A DNA stretch of 64,000 nucleotides from Streptomyces sp. MH60 (GTDB lineage Bacteria > Actinomycetota > Actinomycetes > Streptomycetales > Streptomycetaceae): positions 1 through 64,000 of the forward strand of contig NZ_MULI01000004.1 of the NCBI RefSeq assembly GCF_002939385.1. Direction: 5' to 3'. Positions 1 through 9,292 of this stretch are shown here, in pieces; the first letter of the stretch is position 1; each line of letters opens with the position of its first letter. The translations under genes and the position numbers were made by a program. The notes beneath the pieces are model-generated. The model did not search any database, was not told the DNA's origin, and saw only the letters and a program-made list of their open reading frames with translations.

Positions 1-870
1 GCCCGGCCGGAGCTGCCCGCCGCCCGGGCACTGGCGGCCCGCGGGCTGCCGCCCCGCACGATCGACGGCTTCCTGCGCCCGCTGCTCGCCGCCCTGCTGT
101 ACGACCCGGACCTCACCACGTCCAGCCGGTGCGCGGACCTCGCGCTGCGCGCCTTCGCCGGCGGGCGGCTCGCGCTGCCGGAGGGCGGCGCCGAGGCACT
201 GCCGGAGCACCTGGCGCGGTCCCTGCCGCCGGGCACCGTGCACACCGGCGTCCGCGTCACCTCGGTCGCGACCAACGCCGTGACCACCGCGGAGCACGGT
301 GTCATCCGCTGCCGGGCCGTGCTGGTGGCGACCGACGCCCGCGCGGCGGCCGAACTGCTGCCGGGCCTGAGGGTGCCGGACTTCCACCCGGTGACGGTGG
401 TCCACCACACGACCGACGAGCCGGCGACCACCGGCGCGGCCCTGCTGCTCGACGCCGACCGGGGCGGCCCGGTCGCCCACACGGCGCAGATCAGCCAGGT
501 GGACCCGTCCCGCGCGCCCGCCGGACGCACCCTGGTCTCCTCGACGGTCCTCGGCCCTCCCCCGCCCGATCTCGACACCGCCGTACGCATGCACCTCTCC
601 CGCCTCTACGGCACCCCCACCACGCGCTGGGAGACCCTCGCCGTGCACCACACGCCCGAGGCGGTGCCCGCGATGCGCCCGCCGCACGACCCGCGCAGGC
701 CGGTACGGCTGCTGGCCGGGCTGTACGTGTGCGGCGACCACCGCGACACCAGCACCGCCCAGGGCGCGCTGCACTCGGGCCACCGGGCCTCGGCGGCGAT
801 CCTGACCGACCTGGGCGCGGGCCGGCCGATGCACACGGCGGAACCGACGGCGACGGCCCACGCGGCCTAG
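1..870 (+). CDS. FAD-dependent oxidoreductase, C-terminal part (cut by window edge)
   Basis: The frame is open from base 1, so the start and the N-terminal Rossmann FAD-binding motif lie outside; 289 residues are visible. A strand resembling RAVLVATDARAA (about residue 105) matches the point where amine-oxidase-like flavoproteins return to the FAD domain. The C-terminus has GLYVCGDHRDTSTAQGAL, the typical closing FAD-contact block (GD...S..GA..SG) of phytoene-desaturase/amine-oxidase-like proteins. The substrate cannot be inferred. It ends 14 bp from the convergent TPR regulator. The family call is reasonably secure; the function is unknown. Confidence 0.75.
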   Translation, partial: ARPELPAARALAARGLPPRTIDGFLRPLLAALLYDPDLTTSSRCADLALRAFAGGRLALPEGGAEALPEHLARSLPPGTVHTGVRVTSVATNAVTTAEHGVIRCRAVLVATDARAAAELLPGLRVPDFHPVTVVHHTTDEPATTGAALLLDADRGGPVAHTAQISQVDPSRAPAGRTLVSSTVLGPPPPDLDTAVRMHLSRLYGTPTTRWETLAVHHTPEAVPAMRPPHDPRRPVRLLAGLYVCGDHRDTSTAQGALHSGHRASAAILTDLGAGRPMHTAEPTATAHAA

Positions 871-884
871 GCCGGGCTCCGGCG

Positions 885-2348
885 CTATCCCAGGGCGGCC
901 ACCTTGTCCCGGTAACCCCGTACCGGGGCGGCGTCCCGGTACGGCTCCAGGCGGCGCTCGAAGTCGCGGACGTACTCCGCGGCCCGCACCGAGCGCATCT
1001 CGGCCGCCTGCCCCGCCGCCTCGGCGGCCAGCTGGCAGGCCTGGTCGAGCTCGCCGAGGCCGAGGCGCGCGGTGGCGAGGACGACCCGGCAGAACAGTCG
1101 GCTGCGGGCGTAGACGGGCGCGCGCAGTTGCAGCGAGCGTTCCGCGTGCTGGGCGGCGGCGCGGAACTGCTGCAGGTCGCGGTGGCAGTGCCCGAACTCG
1201 TCGGCGAGCTGCGCCTCGTCGAAGAAGCGCGCCCAGTGCGGCACCTCGTCGCCGGGCCGGGCGGCCTCCATCGCGCGCTCGGCCCGCACCAGCGCCGCCG
1301 TGCACGCCCGCACCTCCCCGAGGACGCCGTGCGCCCGCGCCTCGGCGGCGTGCAGCAGGGTCTGCACGACCGGCGGCGCGGAGGTCCCCACGCCCTGCTG
1401 CGCCACCCGGGCGAGCTGCACGGCCTCCCGCCCGTGGCCCAGGTAGACGGCCTGCCGGCTCATGGTGACCAGCACGTACGAGCCGTACGCCCGGTCCGCC
1501 GCCGCCTGCGACAGCCGCAGCGCCTGCACGAAGTACCGCTGGGCGAGACCGTGCGCGGCGATGTCGTACGAGGTCCAGCCCGCGAGCCGGGTGAGGTCGG
1601 CGGCGGCCGCGAAGAGGCGGCGGCCGGTCTGCTCGCCGTAGGTGCCGCGGAGCATCGGCTCCAGCTCGTGCTCCAGATAGCGCACCAGGGCCTGGCGGGC
1701 GTGGCCCCCGCCGTACCGGTCGTCGAGGCTGCGGAACAGCTCGCCGACCGAGCGCAGCGCGGCGAGGTCGCCGCCGCTGACCTTCTGGCCGGGGCCGCGC
1801 TCGGCGGGGGCCCGGCGCCTGGACGGGTCGAGCGGGACGGCGAGCCTGGGGGTCGAGGGGCGGCCCTGCGCGGGGATGCGGACGGGCACCTCGGTGCGGG
1901 CCACCTTCTCGTCGGCGCGGCCGATCAGCCAGTCGCGGCTGGGCACCACGAGCCCGGCCGGGGTGAAGGCGATCTTCCGCAGTTCGGCGTGGCTGCCGGA
2001 GTCCTTGCGCCACAGCCCGCCGACGATGTCGACCGCCTCCTCCGGGCTCCCGGCGAACTCCAGGCCCGCGTAGACGGGCGCGCAGGCGTCCAGGCCGAGG
2101 TCCTGCGCGGTCAGGCGGCGGCCCAGGCGCCGGGTGAAGACCTCGGCGATCAGGGCCGGGGTGGTGCCGCGGGGCTGCTGGCCGCGCAGCCACCGGGTGA
2201 CGGACGTCTTGTCATATCTCAGGTCCAGGCCGTGTTCGAGTCCGAGCTGGTCGACGCGACGCGCGAGACCCGCGTTCGAGAACCCCGCTTCGGCGATGAG
2301 CGCGGCGAGCTGGCGGTTGGGGGTGCGCTGCGCGGGTCGTTCCGTCAT
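885..2348 (-). CDS. HTH/TPR regulatory protein (NsdA-like architecture)
   Basis: 487 residues. The ATG at 2348 is preceded by a GGAG sequence about 11 bases upstream; longer in-frame extensions lack such a site and run into the intergenic region. Residues about 10-65 look like a helix-turn-helix (GFSNAGLARRVDQLG ... DKTSVTRWLRGQQPRG). The rest is helical with TPR-like repeats (residues about 230-470). This layout matches the Streptomyces family of NsdA/NsdB-type negative regulators of development and antibiotic production, but which paralogue it is cannot be told. It is divergent from lipB, so the two share a 234-bp promoter region. Role in the cell: probably a cytoplasmic DNA-binding regulator; targets unknown. 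Confidence 0.7.
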   Translation of the reverse strand: MTERPAQRTPNRQLAALIAEAGFSNAGLARRVDQLGLEHGLDLRYDKTSVTRWLRGQQPRGTTPALIAEVFTRRLGRRLTAQDLGLDACAPVYAGLEFAGSPEEAVDIVGGLWRKDSGSHAELRKIAFTPAGLVVPSRDWLIGRADEKVARTEVPVRIPAQGRPSTPRLAVPLDPSRRRAPAERGPGQKVSGGDLAALRSVGELFRSLDDRYGGGHARQALVRYLEHELEPMLRGTYGEQTGRRLFAAAADLTRLAGWTSYDIAAHGLAQRYFVQALRLSQAAADRAYGSYVLVTMSRQAVYLGHGREAVQLARVAQQGVGTSAPPVVQTLLHAAEARAHGVLGEVRACTAALVRAERAMEAARPGDEVPHWARFFDEAQLADEFGHCHRDLQQFRAAAQHAERSLQLRAPVYARSRLFCRVVLATARLGLGELDQACQLAAEAAGQAAEMRSVRAAEYVRDFERRLEPYRDAAPVRGYRDKVAALG

Positions 2349-2582
2349 GGTGCGGTGCGGTCTCCTGCCTTCCGGGCGTTCGATTGCCCGGAGCGCCTGT
2401 GAGCAGCCCTTATGGCCTCGTGAACGGCGTGAATGTAGCGGAGAGTAAGCACCCGATCGCACAATTCGCCCGGCATTCATCCGATCGTGTGAGGATTGCC
2501 CGCCCGGCTGACGACGAGCGGGCGGTCGTACAGTGGCTTGGGCACGCTTCGTGCCTTACGACCTTGCAGGGAGGCACGTGCC

Positions 2583-3383
2583 GTGAGTGAGCTGCGCTTC
2601 GTCCGGATGGGGTTCGGTGCCGAACGCGTCGAGTACCAGGAGGCGTGGGACGAACAGCGCCGGGTGCACGCCGCGCGCTTCGCCGACGAGGTCCCCGACA
2701 CCGTGCTGCTTCTCGAACACCCGCCGGTCTACACCGCCGGCCGGCGCACCCAGGACAGCGAGCGCCCGCTGGACGGCACCCCGGTCATCGACGTGGACCG
2801 GGGCGGCAAGATCACCTGGCACGGTCCGGGCCAGCTGGTGGGCTACCCCATCCAGAAGCTCCCGCGTCCGGTCGACGTGGTGGCCCACGTCCGCCGCCTG
2901 GAGGAGGCCCTGATCCGCACCTGCGCGGAGTTCGGCCTGGAGACCAGCCGGGTCGAGGGCCGCAGCGGCGTCTGGGTCCTCGGTGACCCGGTCGAGCAGC
3001 GCCCGAAGCTCGGCGGCCTCTCCCTGGACTTCGACCCGCGCCTGACGGACGAGGAGTTCGACCCCCGCCTCAACGGCCCCGACTACGCCCCGTCCAACGC
3101 CGGCCAGCGCCGCGAGGACCGCAAGATCGCCGCGATCGGCATCCGGGTCGCCAAGGGCGTCACGATGCACGGCTTCGCGCTGAACGTGAACCCCGACAAC
3201 AAGTGGTTCGACAAGATCATCCCCTGCGGCATCCGCGACGCGGGCGTCGCGTCCCTGGCGGGCGAACTCGGCCGCGACGTGACCATCGAGGAGGTCCTCC
3301 CGGTGGCCGAACGCCATCTCCGGGACGTCCTGGAGCACGCGGAGCTGAAGCCGCGGGTGGTCGAGAAGGCCCCGGCGGCATAA
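2583..3383 (+). CDS. lipB: Octanoyltransferase LipB
   Basis: 266 residues. Transfers the octanoyl group from acyl carrier protein to lipoyl domains of 2-oxoacid dehydrogenases and the glycine cleavage H protein. The GTG start at 2583 follows AGGGAGG (2568-2574) by 8 bases, which decides it over upstream in-frame starts. Family motifs: [17 protein letters not shown], the lysine segment [21 protein letters not shown], and [12 protein letters not shown] with the acyl-accepting cysteine. Between VWVLGD and KIAAIG lies an acidic insert of roughly 40 residues that is absent from the E. coli and M. tuberculosis proteins as I recall them. It is followed 156 bp downstream by lipA, the next enzyme of the pathway. 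Confidence 0.95.
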   Translation: MSELRFVRMGFGAERVEYQEAWDEQRRVHAARFADEVPDTVLLLEHPPVYTAGRRTQDSERPLDGTPVIDVDRGGKITWHGPGQLVGYPIQKLPRPVDVVAHVRRLEEALIRTCAEFGLETSRVEGRSGVWVLGDPVEQRPKLGGLSLDFDPRLTDEEFDPRLNGPDYAPSNAGQRREDRKIAAIGIRVAKGVTMHGFALNVNPDNKWFDKIIPCGIRDAGVASLAGELGRDVTIEEVLPVAERHLRDVLEHAELKPRVVEKAPAA

Positions 3384-3390
3384 AACCAGC

Positions 3391-3457
3391 CCGTCCGGCG
3401 TTTGCGGACAGGCCCGTTCAGGGCCGAAGCGGGGGGCCTGGGGGCGGCAGCCCCCAG
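3391..3457. repeat. Three-hairpin intergenic repeat between lipB and lipA
   Basis: Directly after the lipB stop there are three consecutive inverted repeats: GTCCG/CGGAC (3392-3409), GGCCC/GGGCC (3411-3425) and CTGGGGG/CCCCCAG (3438-3457). The wording of the element (CCGTCCGGCGTTTG ... GGGCCGAAGCGG ... GGGGGCGGCAGCCCCC) is one I recognise as a dispersed intergenic repeat of Streptomyces chromosomes, placed after genes. It may act as a weak terminator or mRNA stabiliser. The copy number in this genome cannot be judged from one window. Confidence 0.6.
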
Positions 3458-3539
3458 CAGGGCCAGCACCAACGCCGACCAACAAATCAACGGGCGTACC
3501 CTGAAGAACGCCGAAGAATCAAACGCTAGGGAGCCGGTC

Positions 3540-4493
3540 GTGTCCGCAGTCGCACCCGACGGACGCAAGATGCTGCGCCTGGAGGTCCGCAACAGCCAGA
3601 CCCCCATCGAGCGCAAGCCCGAGTGGATCAAGACCCGGGCGAAAATGGGCCCCGAATACACCAAGATGCAGAACCTCGTGAAGAGTGAGGGCCTGCACAC
3701 GGTCTGCCAGGAAGCCGGCTGTCCCAACATCTACGAGTGCTGGGAGGACCGCGAGGCGACCTTCCTCATCGGCGGCGACCAGTGCACCCGGCGCTGTGAC
3801 TTCTGCCAGATCGACACCGGCAAGCCCGAGGCGCTCGACCGGGACGAGCCGCGCCGCGTCGGCGAGTCCGTGGTCACCATGGACCTGAACTACGCCACCA
3901 TCACCGGCGTCGCCCGCGACGACCTCCCGGACGGCGGCGCGTGGCTGTACGCGGAGACGGTGCGCCAGATCCACCAGCAGACCGCCGACCGCGAGGCCGG
4001 CCGCACCAAGGTCGAGCTGCTGGCCCCCGACTTCAACGCGGTCCCGGAGCTGCTCCGGGAGGTCTTCGACTCCCGCCCCGAGGTCTTCGCGCACAACGTC
4101 GAGACCGTCCCGCGGATCTTCAAGCGCATCCGCCCCGGCTTCCGCTACGACCGCTCCCTGAAGGTCATCACCGAGGCCCGCGACTACGGCCTGGTCACCA
4201 AGTCGAACCTGATCCTCGGCATGGGCGAGACCCGCGAGGAGATCAGCGAGGCGCTGGCGCAGCTGCACGAGGCCGGCTGCGAGCTGATCACCATCACGCA
4301 GTACCTGCGCCCGTCCGTGCGCCACCACCCCGTGGAGCGCTGGGTCAAGCCGCAGGAGTTCGTGGAGCTGAAGGAGGAGGCCGAGCAGATCGGTTTCTCC
4401 GGCGTGATGTCGGGCCCGCTGGTGCGCTCGTCGTACCGGGCCGGACGGCTCTACGGCATGGCCATGGAGCAGCGCCGGTCCGCCACCGTGTGA
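3540..4493 (+). CDS. lipA: Lipoyl synthase LipA (radical SAM)
   Basis: 317 residues. Inserts two sulfurs into the octanoyl chain bound to lipoyl domains. GTG start at 3540, 6 bases after AGGGAG (3528-3533). It has the auxiliary cluster motif [12 protein letters not shown] (C-x4-C-x5-C), the radical SAM motif CTRRCDFC, and the C-terminal RSSYRAG whose serine ligates the auxiliary cluster. Length is normal for the family. It follows lipB, giving the endogenous lipoate synthesis route, and is followed by a strong hairpin at 4537-4581. The order lipB-lipA-DUF4191-RDD-glnA is also known from mycobacteria. Confidence 0.97.
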   Translation: MSAVAPDGRKMLRLEVRNSQTPIERKPEWIKTRAKMGPEYTKMQNLVKSEGLHTVCQEAGCPNIYECWEDREATFLIGGDQCTRRCDFCQIDTGKPEALDRDEPRRVGESVVTMDLNYATITGVARDDLPDGGAWLYAETVRQIHQQTADREAGRTKVELLAPDFNAVPELLREVFDSRPEVFAHNVETVPRIFKRIRPGFRYDRSLKVITEARDYGLVTKSNLILGMGETREEISEALAQLHEAGCELITITQYLRPSVRHHPVERWVKPQEFVELKEEAEQIGFSGVMSGPLVRSSYRAGRLYGMAMEQRRSATV

Positions 4494-4536
4494 AGTCCCG
4501 CACAAGTCACTACCGGCCGGTAATGGCCGAGATGCC

Positions 4537-4581
4537 GCGGCCCCGACCGTCCTCGCTGATGAGGACACCGGTCGGGGCCGC
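4537..4581 (+). terminator. Hairpin terminator after lipA
   Basis: A perfect 13-bp inverted repeat, GCGGCCCCGACCG (4537-4549) and its complement (4569-4581). The 19-base centre contains a second small stem (TCCTC/GAGGA). There is no U-tract, as is usual for Streptomyces terminators. It separates lipA from the small gene at 4738. Confidence 0.65.
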
Positions 4582-4737
4582 GAGCCCGTTCCAGGACCCG
4601 GCCACGCGGATTCATGTGCGTTTGACCGGCGGGTCACGCCCTGGTAACACCAATCAGTGACCCTGGAATCACAGCACGTACACCACCACGTACACCCGTC
4701 TCCGTACCCGGAGCCGTACCGAGGGGGGACCTCCACG

Positions 4738-4968
4738 ATGCAGGCCGCGCCCGTTCGCCCCACCGCCGCCCGCGCCACCGCCGTCCGCGCCACCGCCATC
4801 CCGTCGTTCACCACCGCCCTGCGGGCCGTCGAGTCGCTGCTGATGAGCGGCGGCCAGCGCACCGCCCGGCGCAACGCCTGGAACTCCGTCCTGGAGGACC
4901 GCCGCCGCGCCAAGGACCGGATCGAGACCGAGCGCGCGCTGCGGCAGTCCGTCGCCGGCCGCCCCTGA
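4738..4968 (+). CDS. Small conserved hypothetical protein
   Basis: 76 residues, start ATG at 4738 with a GAGGGGGGA ribosome site about 8 bases upstream. The N-terminus is Ala/Thr/Arg-rich with a repeated TA(A)RAT pattern; the C-terminal half is a charged helix (TARRNAWNSVLEDRRRAKDR). There is no signal peptide, membrane segment or known domain. It sits between the lipA terminator and the DUF4191 gene. I recall an equivalent in S. coelicolor at this place, but no function is known. Confidence 0.6.
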   Translation: MQAAPVRPTAARATAVRATAIPSFTTALRAVESLLMSGGQRTARRNAWNSVLEDRRRAKDRIETERALRQSVAGRP

Positions 4969-5038
4969 CCGCGTCCCGCCTTCCCCCTGCCGGGCACTGC
5001 CGTCGTCGGCGCTTTCGGGGGCACGTAGACTTCGTGCC

Positions 5039-5743
5039 ATGGCGAGGAAGGAACCTGCAGCGGACGCTGCGAATCCCGGGCGACTGAAGCAGATCGCTCT
5101 GACCTACAAGATGACCCGCAAGGCCGACAAGAAGATCGGTCTTGTGCTCGCGGGTGTCGGCATCGTCGTCTTCGGTGTCCTCCTCGCGATCGGTTTCTTG
5201 ATCGGTCACCCCATCTATCTCGGCATCCTGGGCCTGCTGCTCGCCTTCCTCGCGACGGCGATCGTCTTCGGGCGCCGGGCCGAGCGGGCGGCCTTCGGCC
5301 AGATGGAAGGACAGCCGGGCGCCGCGGCGGCCGTACTGGACAACATCGGCCGGGGCTGGACCACGACCCCCGCGGTGGCGATGAACCGCAACCAGGACGT
5401 GGTGCACCGCGCGGTCGGCAAGGCGGGCATCGTGCTGGTCGCGGAGGGCAACCCGAACCGGGTGAAGTCCCTGCTCGCGGCCGAGAAGAAGAAGATGAAC
5501 CGCATCGTCTCCGACGTCCCCGTGCACGACCTGCTCGTGGGCACCGGCGAGGGCCAGGTCGAGCTGAAGAAGCTGCGCACGACCATGCTCAAGCTCCCCC
5601 GCGTCCTGAGCGGTCCGCAGGTCACCGTGACCAACGACCGGCTGCGCGCCCTGGGCGACCTGATGAGCAACATGCCGCTGCCCAAGGGCCCGATGCCCAA
5701 GGGCATGCGGATGCCCAGGGGCGGCAACCCCAGGCAGCGCTGA
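5039..5743 (+). CDS. DUF4191 integral membrane protein
   Basis: 234 residues. After a basic N-terminus (KQIALTYKMTRKADKKIG) come two adjacent membrane segments (residues about 42-85: VLAGVGIVVFGVLLAIGFLI and YLGILGLLLAFLATAIVFG). A cytosolic domain follows with a conserved-looking GWTTTPAVAMNRNQDVVHRA block, and a Pro/Met/Gly-rich tail (PMPKGMRMPRGG). This is the DUF4191 family, neighbour of glnA1 in mycobacteria (Rv2219). Molecular function is unknown; the conserved neighbourhood with lipA and glnA is the only hint. It ends at a strong shared terminator facing the RDD gene. Confidence 0.85.
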   Translation: MARKEPAADAANPGRLKQIALTYKMTRKADKKIGLVLAGVGIVVFGVLLAIGFLIGHPIYLGILGLLLAFLATAIVFGRRAERAAFGQMEGQPGAAAAVLDNIGRGWTTTPAVAMNRNQDVVHRAVGKAGIVLVAEGNPNRVKSLLAAEKKKMNRIVSDVPVHDLLVGTGEGQVELKKLRTTMLKLPRVLSGPQVTVTNDRLRALGDLMSNMPLPKGPMPKGMRMPRGGNPRQR

Positions 5744-5765
5744 CCCCGTAGGACTCCGAGACGCC

Positions 5766-5817
5766 GGTACGGCGAAGGGGGCGGCCCGAGTGATCGGGCC
5801 GCCCCCTTCGCCGTACC
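5766..5817. terminator. Bidirectional terminator between convergent DUF4191 and RDD genes
   Basis: A perfect 24-bp inverted repeat (5766-5789 and 5794-5817) around the four-base loop GTGA. It lies between two convergent genes and can serve both. This is one of the strongest hairpins in the window. Confidence 0.85.
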
Positions 5818-5849
5818 GGTCGTCGTGCCGGCGTGGTGTGGCGTGCGGG

Positions 5850-6317
5850 TCAGATCCGGACTTCGACGGTGCGCGCCAGCCGGTCGTGCAGGCCCCGGCC
5901 GTCGCGGTCCCAGATCAGCGCCGGGAGGGCGAGGCACAGCAGGGCCGAGCGCAGCAGGGCGCGCAGCGGGCTGGGGCGGCCGGTGGCGAGGTCCACGACC
6001 CGCAGGCCCAGCAGGCGCTTGCCCGGGGTGAAGCCGACCGTGCCGACGGTCAGCACGCTCAGCACGAAGAAGATCAGCAGCGTCCAGTTGCTCGCCGTCT
6101 GCCCGTAGCTGCCCGTGATCAGTCCGTATGCGATCAGGGAGCACAGGGCCCAGTCGACGGCCAGCGCGCCGAGCCGCCTGCCGGGGCGGGCGATCGAACC
6201 CGGTCCCTCCGCGGGCAGACCGAGCTGTTCACCCCGGTGCCCGAGATCGGCGCCGGCCTCTTCCACGGCCGCGCGGGGACCGGAGAGCCACGATCCGATT
6301 GCTTGCCTGTTGTCCAC
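5850..6317 (-). CDS. RDD family membrane protein
   Basis: 155 residues, GTG start. After about 45 soluble residues the RDD domain begins with [19 protein letters not shown]. The conserved [13 protein letters not shown] motif is present, and the domain ends with [12 protein letters not shown]. Three membrane segments are visible. RDD proteins include Na+/H+ antiporters and many of unknown role, so no substrate can be assigned. It is convergent with the DUF4191 gene and divergent from glnA, an arrangement conserved in actinobacteria. Confidence 0.85.
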   Translation of the reverse strand: MDNRQAIGSWLSGPRAAVEEAGADLGHRGEQLGLPAEGPGSIARPGRRLGALAVDWALCSLIAYGLITGSYGQTASNWTLLIFFVLSVLTVGTVGFTPGKRLLGLRVVDLATGRPSPLRALLRSALLCLALPALIWDRDGRGLHDRLARTVEVRI

Positions 6318-6403
6318 CCGAACACGGTACTGCGCCCGTATACGTACCGGGAACGGCGGGGTGTGCGGGCCCTCGATCCGGCCTAGGCTGGGGAGGGAGC
6401 CGG

Positions 6404-6441
6404 TTAACTTCTGCGAAACAAATGGGTCACGCCCGAGAAAT
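6404..6441 (+). promoter_or_regulatory. GlnR box of glnA
   Basis: Four pentamers at exactly 11-bp intervals: TTAAC (6404), GAAAC (6415), GTCAC (6426) and GAAAT (6437), each separated by six bases. This matches the Streptomyces GlnR consensus gTnAC-n6-GAAAC repeated twice. GlnR, encoded elsewhere, is the OmpR-type activator of glnA under nitrogen limitation. The box lies about 100-135 bp upstream of the glnA start. Confidence 0.9.
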
Positions 6442-6537
6442 CACCCGTCCCTAGGGTCGAGGAAGCGTGTGCCACCCGCACTGGCCGCACGAACGATCTA
6501 CCAACCCGGCGGGACGGTCGGGAGTAGGAGGAGCTGG

Positions 6538-7947
6538 ATGTTCCAGAACGCCGACGACGTCAAGAAGTTCATCGCGGACGAGGACGTCAAGTTCGTCGAT
6601 GTCCGGTTCTGCGACCTGCCGGGCGTCATGCAGCACTTCACGTTGCCCGCCGAGGCGTTCGACCCCGACGACGAGCAGGCCTTCGACGGATCCTCGATCC
6701 GCGGCTTCCAGGCCATCCACGAGTCGGACATGGCCCTGCGCCCCGACCTGTCCACGGCGCGCGTCGACCCGTTCCGCCGCGACAAGACGCTGAACATCAA
6801 CTTCTTCATCCACGACCCGATCACGGGCGAGCAGTACTCCCGCGACCCGCGGAACGTGGCGAAGAAGGCCGAGGCGTACCTGGCCTCCACGGGCATCGCC
6901 GACACGGCGTTCTTCGGCCCCGAGGCCGAGTTCTACGTCTTCGACTCCGTCCGCTTCGCCACCAGTGCGAACGAGTCCTTCTACCACATCGACTCCGAGG
7001 CCGGCGCCTGGAACACCGGTGCCCTGGAGGACAACCGCGGTTACAAGGTCCGCTACAAGGGCGGTTATTTCCCGGTCCCGCCGGTCGACCACTTCGCCGA
7101 CCTGCGCGCCGAGATCTCCCTGGAGCTGGAGCGGTCCGGCCTGAAGGTCGAGCGCCAGCACCACGAGGTGGGCACCGCCGGCCAGGCCGAGATCAACTAC
7201 AAGTTCAACACGCTGCTCGCGGCCGCGGACGACCTCCAGCTCTTCAAGTACATCGTGAAGAACGTGGCCTGGAAGAACGGCAAGACGGCGACCTTCATGC
7301 CGAAGCCGATCTTCGGTGACAACGGCTCGGGCATGCACGTCCACCAGTCGCTGTGGTCGGGCGGCGAGCCGCTCTTCTACGACGAGCAGGGTTACGCCGG
7401 CCTGTCGGACACCGCCCGCTACTACATCGGCGGCATCCTCAAGCACGCCCCGTCGCTGCTGGCCTTCACCAACCCGACGGTGAACTCGTACCACCGCCTG
7501 GTGCCGGGCTTCGAGGCGCCGGTGAACCTGGTGTACTCGCAGCGCAACCGCTCGGCCGCGATGCGGATCCCGATCACGGGCTCGAACCCGAAGGCCAAGC
7601 GCGTCGAGTTCCGCGCCCCGGACGCCTCCGGCAACCCGTACCTGGCCTTCTCGGCGCTGCTGATGGCGGGCCTGGACGGCATCAGGAACAAGATCGAGCC
7701 GGCCGAGCCGATCGACAAGGACCTCTACGAGCTGGCTCCCGAGGAGCACGCGAACGTGGCGCAGGTCCCGACCTCCCTCGGCGCGGTCCTGGACCGCCTG
7801 GAGGCCGACCACGAGTTCCTGCTCCAGGGCGACGTCTTCACGCCGGACCTGATCGAGACGTGGATCGACTTCAAGCGCGCCAACGAGATCGCGCCGCTGC
7901 AGCTGCGTCCGCACCCGCACGAGTTCGAGCTGTACTTCGACGTGTGA
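6538..7947 (+). CDS. glnA: Glutamine synthetase type I (GlnA)
   Basis: 469 residues, the dodecameric GSI-beta enzyme that makes glutamine from glutamate, ammonia and ATP. ATG at 6538 with AGGAGG upstream. The beta-grasp domain comes first ([16 protein letters not shown]), followed by the catalytic domain with [24 protein letters not shown] and NRSAAMRIP. The adenylylation site is visible as DLYEL, with the tyrosine at residue 397. GlnE, which modifies it, is encoded at 42.5-45.6 kb. Transcription is expected to be GlnR-dependent through the box at 6404-6441. A hairpin at 7971-8009 closes the gene. Confidence 0.98.
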   Translation: MFQNADDVKKFIADEDVKFVDVRFCDLPGVMQHFTLPAEAFDPDDEQAFDGSSIRGFQAIHESDMALRPDLSTARVDPFRRDKTLNINFFIHDPITGEQYSRDPRNVAKKAEAYLASTGIADTAFFGPEAEFYVFDSVRFATSANESFYHIDSEAGAWNTGALEDNRGYKVRYKGGYFPVPPVDHFADLRAEISLELERSGLKVERQHHEVGTAGQAEINYKFNTLLAAADDLQLFKYIVKNVAWKNGKTATFMPKPIFGDNGSGMHVHQSLWSGGEPLFYDEQGYAGLSDTARYYIGGILKHAPSLLAFTNPTVNSYHRLVPGFEAPVNLVYSQRNRSAAMRIPITGSNPKAKRVEFRAPDASGNPYLAFSALLMAGLDGIRNKIEPAEPIDKDLYELAPEEHANVAQVPTSLGAVLDRLEADHEFLLQGDVFTPDLIETWIDFKRANEIAPLQLRPHPHEFELYFDV

Positions 7948-7970
7948 TCGACGGGTCACGCCGACCCGGC

Positions 7971-8009
7971 CGGCGCCCCCGTCCCCGTTTCCCGGGGGCG
8001 GGGGCGCCG
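7971..8009 (+). terminator. Terminator of glnA
   Basis: An 11-bp perfect stem CGGCGCCCCCG (7971-7981) / CGGGGGCGCCG (7999-8009) with a 17-base centre that can pair further (CCCCG/CGGGG). It starts 24 bp after the glnA stop codon. Confidence 0.75.
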
Positions 8010-8098
8010 TCGTGCGTGGCCGAAAACCCTTCACAGCGCGCGGGCGGGCCGGGATCATGTCTCCTGACACGGTTGTTCGAGTCAGGGGGACGGGGAGA

Positions 8099-8368
8099 GT
8101 GCCGGAGATGCCGGATCGCGACGACGAGGCGCGCGAGTACGACCTGAGGTGGGCGGACGGCGCCGAGCACAAGGAGCCCTCCGCGCGGGCCCGGATGCTC
8201 GCCGCGCGCTGGAAGGAGAACCCTCCCGGCCCGGTCCCCTTCCGCGCCGACCCCGACCACGTGGGCTCCGGGCGCCGGTCGTCGTGGGTCTCCACCGCCG
8301 TGGTCCTCGGCTGCGTGGCCGCGGTGATCGTGCTGCTGGGCTACATCAATTTCCGTGCACCGTATTAG
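8099..8368 (+). CDS. Small membrane-anchored hypothetical protein
   Basis: 89 residues from GTG at 8099; ATG at 8108 is equally possible, since purine-rich sites precede both (AGGGGG and GGGGAG). A charged soluble N-terminus (MPDRDDEAREYDLRWADG ...) is followed by one C-terminal membrane helix (STAVVLGCVAAVIVLLGYI) and a six-residue tail, so most of it faces the cytoplasm. There are no recognised domains. It lies just after the glnA terminator and ends 23 bp from the convergent NmrA-like gene. Confidence 0.6.
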   Translation: MPEMPDRDDEAREYDLRWADGAEHKEPSARARMLAARWKENPPGPVPFRADPDHVGSGRRSSWVSTAVVLGCVAAVIVLLGYINFRAPY

Positions 8369-8391
8369 CCGTACCGGGGGCGGCGCACGTC

Positions 8392-9231
8392 TCAGCGGAA
8401 CGCGGTGACGTTGCGGGCGGCCCAGTCGGCGAAGGGGCGTGGGGCGCGGCCGAGGACGCGCTCGACGTCCGGGCTGACGCGCAGTTCGGCCGGGCTCGGG
8501 TTGCCGAGGATGTCCAGGGTGTCGTCGGCCAGCTCCGCCGGCATGCTCCGCGCCATGGCGGCCCTGGCCTCGTCGCGGGTCAGCTCGTGGAAGGCCACGG
8601 GTGAGCCCAGCGCGGCGGCGACGGCCTCCGTCTGCCCGCGCGGAGTGATCACCTCCGGGCCGGTCAGTTCGTACGCGCCGCCGGTGTGCCGGTCCTCCAG
8701 CAGACAGGCCGCCGCCACCGCGGCGATGTCCGCGGGGTCGACGACCGGCACTCCGACGTCGCCGAAGGGCGCGGCGACGACCCGTCGCTCCCGGACGGAC
8801 TCGGCCCACCACAGGGCGTTGGAGGCGAAGCCGCCGGGCCGCAGCACGGCCCATTCCAGGCCGGATTCCCGCACCGTGTCCTCCAGCTCCCGCATCGCGA
8901 TCCGCGTCGCCCCGAAGGGCCTGGTCACCACGCCGAGCGTGGAGAGCAGGACGATGCGGCGGACCCCGCTGTCCACGGCTTCGCCGATGATCTCGGCCGG
9001 GTGGGCGCCGAGGGCGTGCAGGTCGCCGGAGAGCAGCAGGAAAAGCGACTTCGCCCCGGCCAGCGCGGGCCGCAGGCCGGCCGGGTCGGCGAGGTCGGCC
9101 ACCAGGTGGCGGACGCCGTCCGGCACCGCCGCCGGGTGCCGTGACACCGCCGTCACCTGCTCGCCCGCCGCTGCCAGCGCCCGCGTCAGCGGCCGCCCGA
9201 TGTTCCCGGTCGCCCCGGTCACCACGATCAT
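8392..9231 (-). CDS. NmrA-like NAD(P)-binding protein
   Basis: 279 residues. The N-terminal Rossmann motif is VTGATGNIGRPL (GxxGxxG). Atypical short-chain dehydrogenase features follow, with no classical YxxxK but VLRPGGFASNALWW in the NmrA-type active region and PVVDPADIAAVAAACL near residue 165. Such proteins are NADPH-linked quinone reductases or redox sensors. It is divergent from an HxlR regulator, an arrangement typical for quinone/aldehyde-stress oxidoreductases controlled by that regulator. The substrate is unknown. Confidence 0.8.
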   Translation of the reverse strand: MIVVTGATGNIGRPLTRALAAAGEQVTAVSRHPAAVPDGVRHLVADLADPAGLRPALAGAKSLFLLLSGDLHALGAHPAEIIGEAVDSGVRRIVLLSTLGVVTRPFGATRIAMRELEDTVRESGLEWAVLRPGGFASNALWWAESVRERRVVAAPFGDVGVPVVDPADIAAVAAACLLEDRHTGGAYELTGPEVITPRGQTEAVAAALGSPVAFHELTRDEARAAMARSMPAELADDTLDILGNPSPAELRVSPDVERVLGRAPRPFADWAARNVTAFR

Positions 9232-9292
9232 GTCCAGCTCCTTCTCGGATGTCCTCTGTGGACCTTCACGCTAGGAGCCCGGACTAACTTTC

